Assembly (NCBI GenBank): GCA_028287235.1
Contig: JAQBQB010000002.1
Coordinates: 62,001 to 126,000 of the forward strand
Source: Gemmatimonadota bacterium
GTDB lineage: Bacteria > Gemmatimonadota > Gemmatimonadetes > Gemmatimonadales > Gemmatimonadaceae
Direction of reading: 5' to 3'
DNA: 64,000 bases
Shown: positions 41,998 to 50,524 of the stretch, piece after piece
Layout: the number at the start of each line of letters is the position of its first letter
Position numbering within the stretch: position 1 is the first letter of the stretch
The notes under the pieces: model-generated
What the model saw: the letters and a program-made list of their open reading frames with translations, nothing else
What the model was told of the DNA's origin: nothing
Databases searched by the model: none
Position numbers and translations under genes: made by a program

Positions 41998-44900
41998 CTA
42001 TCGATTCAGCGTGACCGCGAGGACGAACGAGCGCGTCTGCGGATTCTGGAAGAAATCAATGCCCTGCGTGAGGAACTCGGCGCCGCCGAGGTTCGTCTCC
42101 GGGTCGAGACCCTTGTACTTGGTCCACGTCTTCAGGTTGCGGCCGGCGACGCGAATCAGCGCACTGCTCAAGCCGAGACGCGATTTCACGAACGCGTTGT
42201 CGAGCGTGTACACCACCGAGATCTCGCGCCACTTCACGAAGCTCCCGTCCTCAACGAACTGCGACTGCACGGAGCTCGCGCTGCCGCCAAGGTTGGTGAA
42301 CCAGCCCTGCCACTGCCGCGGAGTGGTGAACGCGACCACGCCTACGCCAGGTCCTGCGACCTGCTCCAGCGTCAACACGTTGCCGCCCTGACCGAAGACG
42401 CCCGACGTGCTCGTGCGAACCATCGTCTCCGCGGCGGTGCCGAAGCGATCCAACGCCGAGCGGGTGCCGTCCCAGACCTGGCCTCCGCGGCGAATGTCGA
42501 ACAGCGTGGAGAACTGGAACTTGCCGACGCGCAGCAACGAGTTGATGCCCGAGGTCCATTTCGGGTTCGGATCGGCGATGACCTGCTCGTCCGGGTTCAC
42601 GACCGGCTGCCCGTTCGCGGCGAGATACATCGCGCCCGGTCTGGCGCTCGAGCCGCAGGCCGAGTCCACGTTGACGGCGACGCCGCCGCTTCCCGGCAAT
42701 GCCACGCTCTGTCCGCGGCCGCAGCGTACCCAGTCCTGCCCGCGCAACACGCCCGGGGCGAAGCCGACGGTGGACGAGCCAATCGAGCCCGTGAAGCCTT
42801 CATTGTTGTACGGAATGAATTGCACGCCTTCGAGCAGCGACAGCACCTTGCCGGTGTTCTTCGCGTAGTTGCCGCCGATGCTGAAGTCGACGTTGCGCGA
42901 CGTGTACGGGCGAATGTTGAGTGTCAGCTCGACGCCCTTGTTGGTGATCGTCGCGCCGTTCACGAGGCCCGTCTGTGCGCCGGTCGACGCGGCATTCACC
43001 GGCGCCGGCAGAATGACGTCGCTCGAGCGCTTGCTGTAATAGGTGAAGCTGAAGTCGGCGCGCTGACCGAACAGGCCCAGATCCGTGCCGAATTCCGCTT
43101 CGCGGTTGCGCTCCGGGCGGAGATCCGGGTTGCCGAGGTTGAGACCGGACACCAGCCCACCCTGCCCGTTCTGCTTCGGTCCGATGAAATCCCCGAAGCC
43201 GCTGCCGAATAAGGATGTGGAGGACAGCGCGCTGATCGTCGCATACACCGGCGGCTCGCGGCCGGTTTCGCCGTACGCAGCGCGCAGACGGCCGTTCGAC
43301 AGCCAGCCGTTGATGCCCGGGTTGGTATTGTGATTCACATAGCTGGTGAACGTCCAGGCGGCATCGACTTTGGGATACAAGGCCGTGCGGTGCGATGAGC
43401 CGAAGGTCGAGAAGCCGTCGTCACGAAGACCGGCCGTGAAGTGCAGCTGATTGTAGAAATCGAGCTCGGCCTGCGTGAAGTACGCCGCGATGTGCCGCAG
43501 CGAGCGCGTCTCGGTCGGGTTGTAACTGACCGTGTTCTGGATCGCGTACGGCGTCGGCGCAATGAGCTGGTCGCCGAAGATGTACACGTCGCGATAGCGC
43601 CGCGAGTTCAAGTTCTGTCCGAGCACGAGCCGCGCGTCGATGTTCGGGTTGAACGAGTGCGACAGCGTGGCCGTGAAGTTGTGGTCGATCTCGAGGTTCG
43701 TGATGGTGTAGCGCGTCACGTACCCCACCGGATCGCCCGACGACGTGAGCGGAAGCGCTTCGAGGCGCGAGTCGCTGTAGTTGTCGGCGCCGAACGTCTC
43801 GTTCATACTGAGCCACGCGGTCGGGACCCAGGCGGCCGTCATGTTGCCGAGGAAGCGACCGAGCTCGCTCCTGTTCGCAGGATTGTCGAGCGTGAAGAAC
43901 GGGTTGTCGTAACCGCGCGACGTGGTGATGCTCGACGCGGTGGGATGCGGAAACCGATACGAGCGCTGGAGCCCGGAGATCGGATCGAGGAACGGCTGGT
44001 TGTTGAAGTCGGGCGGCGTACGGAGCGCACCGAGGAGCAGGCCCGACGTGTTCGATCCTTTCTGGACGTATTCGCCGCGCGTATTGAAGTACGAGAAGTT
44101 GCCGCCGAAGGTCAGCGTATTGAGCAGCTGATGCGTCGCCGACAGGCGCACCGTGGATCGATCGTACCGATTGTTCGAACCGCGCATCACGCCGAACTGG
44201 TCGGTGAGACCACCGGATAGATAGAAGGTGGTGCGCCCGTTGCCGCCCGAGAGGTTGATCGCGTTGTCGCTGGTGAGGCCAGTGTCGTAGATCTCCTTGC
44301 CGTGATCGAACGTCGACACACCGGTGAGCGCCGGCCCCCACGACAAACTGTTCGCCGAGCAATTCGGAGTGGCGCACGTACCGGGGTTGCCGTTCGTGCC
44401 CTGGCCAAACGCCTGCTGCAGCGGAAACGTCTTGATGACGTTGTCGAACGTCTGGGTCGACGACAGCGAGTAGCGCGTGAGTCCCGCCGCGCCATGTTTG
44501 GTGGTGATGAGAATGACGCCGTTGGCCGCGCGCGCGCCGTAGATGGCCGTCGCCGCGGAGCCCTTGAGGATCTGCACCGACTCCACGTCGTTTGGATTGA
44601 TGTCCGCGGCGCGGTTTTGCGTCACGGTACTACCGTCACCGCCGTTCGTGGAGATCGTGCTGTTGTCGATCGGCTGGTTGTCGACGACGATCAGCGGCTG
44701 ATTCGTGCCGGTGACCGACGTCGCGCCGCGAATCAGCACGAACGCCGAGGCGCCCGGCTCACCCGATTGCGTGTTGACGCGTACGTTCGGCGCCGTCGCC
44801 GCGAGTGAGGAGATCACGTTCTGCGGCTGCGCCGCACGCGTGAGCGTAGTGCTGTCGACGGTGTTGATCGTGCTGCCGATGCGCTCGCGCACTTGCGACG

Positions 44901-45273
44901 TGCCGGCACCCGTGACGATGACCTGATCGAGCTGCAGCGCTGTGGCCACCATCACGAAGTCGTGAGTGATGACGCCGGGCGTCAGGGTGATCTGCGCATT
45001 CTGCGGTGTGTATCCCACGCGGCGCGCGTTCAGCGTGACGACCTGGCCGGTCACACGATTCGCGGGCACGGTGAACGAATACACCCCGTCTTCCCGGGTG
45101 ATGGTGCCGAGTCCCATCCCGGTGATCGAGACGGTGACTCCATTGAGGGGCGCACCGCCTTCTGCGGTCACGTGACCGGTGACGGTTGCGCCTTGCGCCA
45201 CCAACCGCGCCGGCAACGCAACCAGCGCGGCGCTTGCGAGGAGGATGAGCCAGCGGGACTGCGGACGAAGCAT
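41998..45273 (-). CDS. SusC/RagA family TonB-dependent transporter
   Basis: The 1091-residue product has a signal peptide (LPARLVAQ), a carboxypeptidase-regulatory-like domain at about 28-110 (GTITREDGVYSFTV), a plug domain (VRVNTQSGEPGASAFVLIRG, LIVVDNQPIDNSTIST, SVQILKGSAATAIYGARAAN with GVILITTKHG) and a large barrel. AAGGAGA lies 7 bases before ATG 45273; the longer frame to 45501 is unsupported. It forms the import channel with SusD. The DNA between it and the divergent HTH gene (about 290 bases) shows no clear promoter. Confidence 0.92.
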   Translation of the reverse strand: MLRPQSRWLILLASAALVALPARLVAQGATVTGHVTAEGGAPLNGVTVSITGMGLGTITREDGVYSFTVPANRVTGQVVTLNARRVGYTPQNAQITLTPGVITHDFVMVATALQLDQVIVTGAGTSQVRERIGSTINTVDSTTLTRAAQPQNVISSLAATAPNVRVNTQSGEPGASAFVLIRGATSVTGTNQPLIVVDNQPIDNSTISTNGGDGSTVTQNRAADINPNDVESVQILKGSAATAIYGARAANGVILITTKHGAAGLTRYSLSSTQTFDNVIKTFPLQQAFGQGTNGNPGTCATPNCSANSLSWGPALTGVSTFDHGKEIYDTGLTSDNAINLSGGNGRTTFYLSGGLTDQFGVMRGSNNRYDRSTVRLSATHQLLNTLTFGGNFSYFNTRGEYVQKGSNTSGLLLGALRTPPDFNNQPFLDPISGLQRSYRFPHPTASSITTSRGYDNPFFTLDNPANRSELGRFLGNMTAAWVPTAWLSMNETFGADNYSDSRLEALPLTSSGDPVGYVTRYTITNLEIDHNFTATLSHSFNPNIDARLVLGQNLNSRRYRDVYIFGDQLIAPTPYAIQNTVSYNPTETRSLRHIAAYFTQAELDFYNQLHFTAGLRDDGFSTFGSSHRTALYPKVDAAWTFTSYVNHNTNPGINGWLSNGRLRAAYGETGREPPVYATISALSSTSLFGSGFGDFIGPKQNGQGGLVSGLNLGNPDLRPERNREAEFGTDLGLFGQRADFSFTYYSKRSSDVILPAPVNAASTGAQTGLVNGATITNKGVELTLNIRPYTSRNVDFSIGGNYAKNTGKVLSLLEGVQFIPYNNEGFTGSIGSSTVGFAPGVLRGQDWVRCGRGQSVALPGSGGVAVNVDSACGSSARPGAMYLAANGQPVVNPDEQVIADPNPKWTSGINSLLRVGKFQFSTLFDIRRGGQVWDGTRSALDRFGTAAETMVRTSTSGVFGQGGNVLTLEQVAGPGVGVVAFTTPRQWQGWFTNLGGSASSVQSQFVEDGSFVKWREISVVYTLDNAFVKSRLGLSSALIRVAGRNLKTWTKYKGLDPETNLGGAEFLTQGIDFFQNPQTRSFVLAVTLNR

Positions 45274-45560
45274 ACGAACGTCTCCTTGACTACGACTGCG
45301 AGGAGTGGCGTGATGAACCGAACCGTCGAAGGTGTTGATCGGCGGCACATCACGGAGGCTCGGCGCGTGCGAGAAGACACGCGTCGAGGACAGCACGGCG
45401 GCCGCAACCTGTATGCCACGCACAGCGGAATCGAGGCGTGTCGACAGGTATTTGCGCGACGTATGCGCGAGGCCGCACCGCGTCGTCGCGACCCGCTTCA
45501 TCGTGTGACGAAATTCGAATAGCGCGAGTTGTACAGGGTTGCTCTTTACCGACGAAAGTC

Positions 45561-46073
45561 ATGTCACTCGTCGGTTCAGCGGACTCGTCGCTTGACGAAC
45601 CGGTCCTACGCGGTGACGATGTGTCGCGCGATCGGGCCCGTCCGCCGTCCGGTGTCAGACAATTGGACGCGCGGCCCTCGCGGTTCCCCGACTTCGGACG
45701 CGGAGCGGTGCGTCTACTCTCCCGAAGCCGACACTCGCGTGTGCTGGCACGACTCGACATCGAGGGTAGCAGCGTGAGAGGACTGCGGGCGTCCGACATC
45801 TCGGCACGTGTGGCCACACTGGTGGGACGACGCCACCGGGGCAATCAGAGCGACGCGGCGAAATATTTGGGAATCGATCCGGAGAGTCTCGCCGGATTGC
45901 TCAGCAGTGACTGGCGGTTGTTCTCCCTCGACGCGCTCGCGGCGCTCATCCGCGAGTATCACGTGAGCGCCGACTGGTTGGTGGGGTCGATGACTCCGCA
46001 GCAACTTGATCGCTCCGCGGTCGTTCGGCTTCCGCCGCTCCGGCGCAAGCGCACTCGCACTCCGACGAAGTGA
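45561..46073 (+). CDS. putative helix-turn-helix (Cro/CI-like) protein
   Basis: The first 90 residues look disordered and basic. Residues about 95-155 read GNQSDAAKYLGIDPESLAGL and FSLDALAALIREYHVSADWL, the pattern of a Cro/CI HTH domain ending in the phage-repressor-like VSADWLVG. ATG 45561 is a guess; a longer frame opens at 45438. The gene is divergent from susC and coupled (GTGA) to the DUF5335-like gene, so control of the SusCD locus is possible but unproven. Confidence 0.55.
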   Translation: MSLVGSADSSLDEPVLRGDDVSRDRARPPSGVRQLDARPSRFPDFGRGAVRLLSRSRHSRVLARLDIEGSSVRGLRASDISARVATLVGRRHRGNQSDAAKYLGIDPESLAGLLSSDWRLFSLDALAALIREYHVSADWLVGSMTPQQLDRSAVVRLPPLRRKRTRTPTK

Positions 46074-46435
46074 AACCGATGCCCGAGACGACGAAGAAAA
46101 TTCCCGACGACCAGCTTGAGGCGTACTTCAACAATTTCACCAAGCTGTTCCTCCGCGATGAGTCCACGGACGTGGCCGACGTCGAAGTCGTATCCGCGGA
46201 CATCGGCGACCAACCATTGGCCGAGGGGTCCCACCTGATCGGCATCACCTACGACCCGCGAACAAAGGCCGTCGAGATCGCGCTCGAGGCAGGCGATCAT
46301 CGCGTCTACCAGCCCAGCGAAGTGTGGGTAGAGGAAGAATTCGACGGCTTCGTCAAGGCGATCGAGATCGTCCGGCCCGATGGCGCGCGCGACATCGTGC
46401 AGCTCCGACGGCTCGGCTTGCGACCGATCGACTAG
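46070..46435 (+). CDS. DUF5335-like small protein
   Basis: The product of 118-121 residues (GTG 46070 or ATG 46079) is acidic and has no signal. KIPDDQLEAYFNNFTKLFL, VEVVSADIGDQPLAEGSHLI, GITYDPRTKAVEIALEAGDH and HRVYQPSEVWV fit the DUF5335 family as I remember it; function of that family is unknown. It overlaps the HTH gene by four bases, so the two are probably co-made. Confidence 0.55.
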   Translation: MKPMPETTKKIPDDQLEAYFNNFTKLFLRDESTDVADVEVVSADIGDQPLAEGSHLIGITYDPRTKAVEIALEAGDHRVYQPSEVWVEEEFDGFVKAIEIVRPDGARDIVQLRRLGLRPID

Positions 46436-46444
46436 TGGGCGTAG

Positions 46445-47551
46445 TCAGCGTTCCGGTCCGTGCCCCACGCCGAGCCCCCACGAGGTTGTGACGCCGAGCC
46501 GCACCCCGCCGTTGCGCGGCAGTTGCAGCCAGACCCCGGGCGACACCGCGCCCACACGCAGCACGCCGGGGTAGACGTTGAGGTCGACCACCGCGACGTC
46601 GCTGCGCGAGCCGGCGAGCGCGGACCAGAGCAGCGAGCCACGGCGGTCGTAGAAGATGCCGCCCTTGAAGCGCAGCGTGGCGCCCTTTGCACCGCTACGC
46701 GGATCGACGATGGGATTGTCGATCGCGTCGACGCCCACGCCGGCCGACCAGGCATCGCCGTTCGCCAGCTGGCGCGACGCGCCAAGGAGTGTCGACAGCC
46801 CGAAGTCGTAAAACAACTTCCAATCGCGCGTCCACGGCAACGGCGCCCGCAGAATGAATTGCTGCCGCGCGTTCTCGAGCGTGCCGCTCGGAAGGTCGAT
46901 CGACGGTTGGCCGGGCCAGTTGGTGAGCTGCAGCGGTCCGCTGAACAGCCGCTGCACCGCATCGAGGCGCCAGAGCGCGATGCCGCCGAGGTCGAAGAGC
47001 AACAGGTCCGTCGTCGCATCCTCATTGGGAATGGTCGACGATCCGTTTTCGATGATCTCGTTGAGATAGTGCGACGTCATCAGCGTCGCGAACGACAGAA
47101 GCTCCGGATGCGGAACGTGGTGTTGCTCGAACCACTCCGCCATGCGGACCGAGATCATACCGCCGCCGAGTAGATGATACTCGTAGTTCGGCACCCAGGC
47201 GCCGCCGCCGGTGTTTCCCGACGTCGTGAGCGGAAGCCACTCGCTGCGCACGGCGCGTCCATATCCATAGAACCGGAAGGTGGCGTCGGCGTGCGCAACC
47301 GAGTGCCAGACATTCCGTGCACCGATTGCATAATTGCGGTCGAACACGTGACGGTCCTGCGAGTTCGAGCGAAGCACGTCGAACCCTTCGTTCAGGATCT
47401 CGGTGGCCGGATTGAACTGCGCCTCCGAGCCCACGGTGCTGCCGAAGTAGAAGCGCGGTGCCGGGGCCGTGTCGCTCACCGGCGGACGCGCGCACCCCGC
47501 GGCGATGCACACGGCCAACAGGGCAGCCGCGCGCAACCTACCGAATGACAT
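46445..47551 (-). CDS. lipoprotein of unknown function
   Basis: The 368-residue product has a lipobox (AVCIAAGCA) and then aromatic-rich strands (PRFYFGSTVGSEAQFNPATE, FRFYGYGRAVRSEWLPLTTS, WKLFYDFGLSTLLG, GVWLQLPRNGGVRLGVTTSW) resembling outer-membrane barrels. ATG 47551 overlaps the methyltransferase stop by 14 bases. No specific family recognised. Confidence 0.6.
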   Translation of the reverse strand: MSFGRLRAAALLAVCIAAGCARPPVSDTAPAPRFYFGSTVGSEAQFNPATEILNEGFDVLRSNSQDRHVFDRNYAIGARNVWHSVAHADATFRFYGYGRAVRSEWLPLTTSGNTGGGAWVPNYEYHLLGGGMISVRMAEWFEQHHVPHPELLSFATLMTSHYLNEIIENGSSTIPNEDATTDLLLFDLGGIALWRLDAVQRLFSGPLQLTNWPGQPSIDLPSGTLENARQQFILRAPLPWTRDWKLFYDFGLSTLLGASRQLANGDAWSAGVGVDAIDNPIVDPRSGAKGATLRFKGGIFYDRRGSLLWSALAGSRSDVAVVDLNVYPGVLRVGAVSPGVWLQLPRNGGVRLGVTTSWGLGVGHGPER

Positions 47552-48260
47552 CAATCGGAGTCAGCGTCTCGAATCGATCGCCGGAATAGAGCCGCACGCC
47601 GTCGGGCCCGTTGAGCAGGAGGCGCGCGTTCTTGTTTCCGTAGGTGCGCATCAGGTTTTGCATCATCGGCTCTTCGCCGGTCCACGGATAACCGTACACC
47701 ACGTCGAAGTCCTCGAGCGGATGCCCGAGCGCCGGATAGGCCGAGCTTCCGTCGCCGATGGTACCCGGCCGATCGTCGCCATGGGTGGGCTTCCAGCGAT
47801 AGCCGGCCGGGACGAAGCTGCCCGCCGCGAATCGCGCGCGTGAATGGTGGCGCTCCGCCAACCCTTTTGCGACGTCGACCAACGGCGCGTCGAGCTCGAT
47901 GCCGAACGCCTCGTAGCCGAGCAAGTCCGCCATGATCGTCACGATCCCCGTTGCCGATCCCCACTCGAGAAACGTCCGTCCCGGCGCGCGCAGCGCGAGG
48001 AGCGCTGGAAGCATTCGCTCGTAGTCGGCGGGAACGAACGGATGCCAGTTCTTCTGCCGTACTTCGGAATCGAACTTGTCCCAGATCTCCCAGCCTTCGT
48101 CGATCAGGGTGGTGAGCTTGGCGCGGAGCGCCCCATCCACGTTGTCGAAGGCCGTGGGCTCGCTGTGGATCACGCGAAAGTCCGGGACGCGATTGTGAGA
48201 TGCAGATCGAACGGCGGAATTTGCAACGGACTCATCTGAAAGGGGAACGCGATGGGGCAT
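47538..48260 (-). CDS. class I SAM-dependent methyltransferase-like protein
   Basis: The 240-residue product has FLEWGSATGIVTIMADLLGY (motif I, with Trp-Gly-Ser in place of the usual Gly-x-Gly), an acidic end of strand 2 (AFGIELDAPLVDVAKGLAER) and DFDVVYGYPWTGEEPMM in the position of motif IV, which contains no Asn/Asp-Pro-Pro-Tyr. It may be a methyltransferase of small molecules or a degenerate relative. It overlaps the following lipoprotein gene. Confidence 0.65.
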   Translation of the reverse strand: MPHRVPLSDESVANSAVRSASHNRVPDFRVIHSEPTAFDNVDGALRAKLTTLIDEGWEIWDKFDSEVRQKNWHPFVPADYERMLPALLALRAPGRTFLEWGSATGIVTIMADLLGYEAFGIELDAPLVDVAKGLAERHHSRARFAAGSFVPAGYRWKPTHGDDRPGTIGDGSSAYPALGHPLEDFDVVYGYPWTGEEPMMQNLMRTYGNKNARLLLNGPDGVRLYSGDRFETLTPIDVIR

Positions 48261-48356
48261 CGAGCTCTTTCAACAATAACCGGACGGTGCGCCTGCGCTG
48301 TAGTGTCGCGCGCACAAGAAACCGGCGGCCCCGCCGCGGTGTCGGGGATTTCGGTA

Positions 48357-48386
48357 TTGACAATCCAGATGGTCACCCGATTGTAG
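48357..48386 (+). promoter_or_regulatory. weak sigma-70-type promoter candidate
   Basis: A perfect TTGACA (48357-48362) is followed after 18 bases by TTGTAG. It would leave a leader of about 130 bases before the ATG at 48523. Confidence 0.3.
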
Positions 48387-48522
48387 AGCCCGTGCACTGC
48401 GATCGAGCGCGCGCGTAGACACGCGGCGATGCGCAGCGAGTGATCGAGGGAGGCGTGCGCGTGGCCACCGTGAGGCCCGCCCTCTACTCGGCGCCCAGCA
48501 TGACTCCAGCGAGGCCTGGCGT

Positions 48523-49233
48523 ATGACAACTTTCATCGGCACCGCCCAACGGACTACGTACACGGTCGACATGCCTGCCGACGTGCCCCCCGACGCCATC
48601 GAGCGACAACAAACGTTGAGGCAGTATCTCGTCGCCCGGGAAAAGGTTCGGTTCTTCGAGGAATACGTGGCGGCGCAGCAGCAGCAGCACTTCGACGACT
48701 TCGTCGTCAATGTCATGGCCCGACGGATGTATTCCACGTCGTGCGATCTGGCGTCGAGCGCGGCCGCGGAGATCACCGCCGCCTGCAGCGCATTTCAGAT
48801 GGAGTCGAATTCCATGCGGCACACGGTGACGACGCTCGGCGCCGTGCGCCAACGCCTGGACGAGCAGATCGCCGCGCACGTCGGCGTCTGCGGGTCGGCG
48901 GCCGCGTGCATCCTCGACGACCACATGGCGCAGGTACGCTCCGAGCTCACGGTGACGCAAACCAAACGCGACGACACGCAATCCTGGCTCGATACACTCC
49001 AGGCGTTGCGGGTGAAGGCGGAAACGCCGCCGGAAACGAATGGGCATCAGTGGGCGACCAGCAGCGCGGGGTTCGGCAGGAGCTACTCCCAGCCTCACGT
49101 CGCGAGCCGGACGAACACCGACCCCGTGCTCGTGAAGGAGACCATCACCGAGGAATTCCGCGACCTCCGCGCTACGACGAAGGAACCGGCGAATCCACTC
49201 GACGCCGACATACCGAAGCCCAAGAAACGCTGA
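48523..49233 (+). CDS. hypothetical helical protein before the FLGE-repeat operon
   Basis: The 236-residue product is soluble and mainly helical; residues 25-140 look like a helical bundle or coiled coil (RQQTLRQYLVAREKVRFFEE, YVAAQQQQHFDDFVV, then TVTQTKRDDTQSWLDTLQAL). The tail is polar and ends PKPKKR. Four Cys residues lie in the bundle. It has its own terminator 31 bases downstream and so is a separate transcript from the operon behind it, though it may belong to the same function. No family recognised. Confidence 0.6.
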   Translation: MTTFIGTAQRTTYTVDMPADVPPDAIERQQTLRQYLVAREKVRFFEEYVAAQQQQHFDDFVVNVMARRMYSTSCDLASSAAAEITAACSAFQMESNSMRHTVTTLGAVRQRLDEQIAAHVGVCGSAAACILDDHMAQVRSELTVTQTKRDDTQSWLDTLQALRVKAETPPETNGHQWATSSAGFGRSYSQPHVASRTNTDPVLVKETITEEFRDLRATTKEPANPLDADIPKPKKR

Positions 49234-49263
49234 TCGCGTTGGTGCGCGGATAGGCTCGATGAA

Positions 49264-49298
49264 ACGGCCGGGATCGAATTTCGATCCCGGCCGTTTTT
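49264..49298 (+). terminator. strong Rho-independent terminator
   Basis: ACGGCCGGGATCG and CGATCCCGGCCGT (13 bp, perfect) flank AATTT, followed by TTTTC. It isolates the 48523 gene from the sigma-54 promoter of the next operon. Confidence 0.92.
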
Positions 49299-49407
49299 CT
49301 TGCGTGCTCACGCGTCCACGGCGAACCCCGCTTCGCACTCCGCCGGGCCGGCCACGCGATTACGAAGTGTCCTTCGCGTGCCCTCGTTGAATATCAACGA
49401 CTTAGCG

Positions 49408-49423
49408 TGGCACCACCGCTGCG
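49408..49423 (+). promoter_or_regulatory. sigma-54 (-24/-12) promoter of the FLGE-repeat operon
   Basis: TGGCACCACCGCTGCG matches TGGCACG-N4-TTGCW except at two positions, with GG (49409-49410) and GC (49421-49422) exactly ten bases apart. Transcription would start near 49434, 43 bases before the ATG at 49477. An inverted repeat CGTTGA-ATA-TCAACG lies at 49385-49399. A sigma-54 activator is encoded at 57092-58489. Confidence 0.65.
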
Positions 49424-49476
49424 TTCACCATGTCTTGTTCGCTACCCGCCTTCTTCAACTCGTACGGGAGGTAACA

Positions 49477-50514
49477 ATGCACGACGTGGACCGCACGCTC
49501 CAAGAGACCGAATCCGAATTCGGCGAGACCGAGATGCACGAGTCGGCCGGAGAGGGAGAAGAGTTCCTGGGCGATATCGTCGGCGGCCTGTTCGGCGGCG
49601 AGTTGGAAGCGCAGGAACAAGGATTCCTGGGCGAAGAAGAAGTCTTCGAGCAGAACTTCCTCGGCGAGCAGGAATTCGAGCAGGGATTCCTGGGCGAGAG
49701 TGAAGCCGTGTTCGACGAAGTGACGGAGATGGAGCTGGCCGCCGAACTGCTCGGCGCGCAGAACGAGGAGGAGCTGGAACAGTTCATCGGCAACCTGTTG
49801 AAGAAGGCCGGCAAGTTCGCCGGCAACATCGCACGCGGCCCGATCGGCCAGGCCCTCGGCCCGATTCTCAAGAAGGCAGCGAGGGTCGCACTCCCTGCCG
49901 CCGGCGCGGCGCTGGGAAATCTCGTGCTTCCGGGAGTGGGCGGTGCCCTTGGCGGCAAGCTCGCCTCGGCGGCCGGTTCGATGTTCGGCTTGGAGTTCGA
50001 GGGACTGAGCCCGCAGGATCGGGAGTTCGAGGCAGCCAAGCGCGTCGTGCGGTTCGGCGGCGCAGCGGCCAAGCGGCTCGCGCGCACACCCACGTCCGTT
50101 CCGCCGCGTCAGGCGATCAAGGCAGCGACCATCGCCGCCGCGCGGAGACACATCCCGGGACTGCTCCGTCCGAAGATCGTCAACAACATCACCAACGTGC
50201 TGCGGCAGGCGCAGGTGCAGGCAGCGCGCGCGCGCGCCGCCGGCGGCCGGCCGATCAATCGGACGAGAGGCGGCACGTACGGCGTCGGCGCGAGCTACGG
50301 CGTCGGTCCAACGTACGTGGGCTTGCCGACCTATGGCGGCGCTCCTACCTACGCTGGCCCCGCGTTCGGCGCCGGCTATGTCACGCCGAGCATCGACACC
50401 CCGAGCTACATCACCGGCTCGACGAACGGCGGCAGCTATTACGCACCCACCGGCAGTACGCGCACGGGCAAGTGGTACCGGCGCGGCCACAAGATCGTTC
50501 TCGTCGGCGTCTGA
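49477..50514 (+). CDS. FLGE-repeat protein with hydrophobic core and Gly/Tyr-rich tail, unknown
   Basis: The 345-residue product has three parts. Residues 1-100 are strongly acidic with repeats EQGFLGEEE (47-55), EQNFLGEQE (58-66), EQGFLGESE (68-76) and a related EEFLGD (29-33). Residues 103-185 are Gly/Ala-rich and amphipathic (KKAGKFAGNIARGPIGQALG, ALPAAGAALGNLVLPGVGGA) followed by a basic helical stretch. Residues 260-325 are Gly/Tyr/Thr-rich (GTYGVGASYGVGPTYVGLPT). There is no signal peptide. Acidic-repeat proteins of this layout occur in other phyla without known function. GGGAGG precedes the ATG. It may be a structural or secreted polypeptide handled by the enzymes downstream. Confidence 0.75.
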   Translation: MHDVDRTLQETESEFGETEMHESAGEGEEFLGDIVGGLFGGELEAQEQGFLGEEEVFEQNFLGEQEFEQGFLGESEAVFDEVTEMELAAELLGAQNEEELEQFIGNLLKKAGKFAGNIARGPIGQALGPILKKAARVALPAAGAALGNLVLPGVGGALGGKLASAAGSMFGLEFEGLSPQDREFEAAKRVVRFGGAAAKRLARTPTSVPPRQAIKAATIAAARRHIPGLLRPKIVNNITNVLRQAQVQAARARAAGGRPINRTRGGTYGVGASYGVGPTYVGLPTYGGAPTYAGPAFGAGYVTPSIDTPSYITGSTNGGSYYAPTGSTRTGKWYRRGHKIVLVGV

Positions 50515-50524
50515 GGCCGGAACC

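Noticed and set aside
41047-43212. 721-residue open frame on the plus strand
   Set aside because: It lies antisense across the SusD and SusC genes, crosses their junction and has shadow-type composition.
48462-48477. GG-N10-GC string (TGGCCACCGTGAGGCC) upstream of 48523
   Set aside because: Spacing is right but most consensus positions outside TGGC and GC do not match; GC-rich DNA gives such strings by chance, unlike the better match at 49408.
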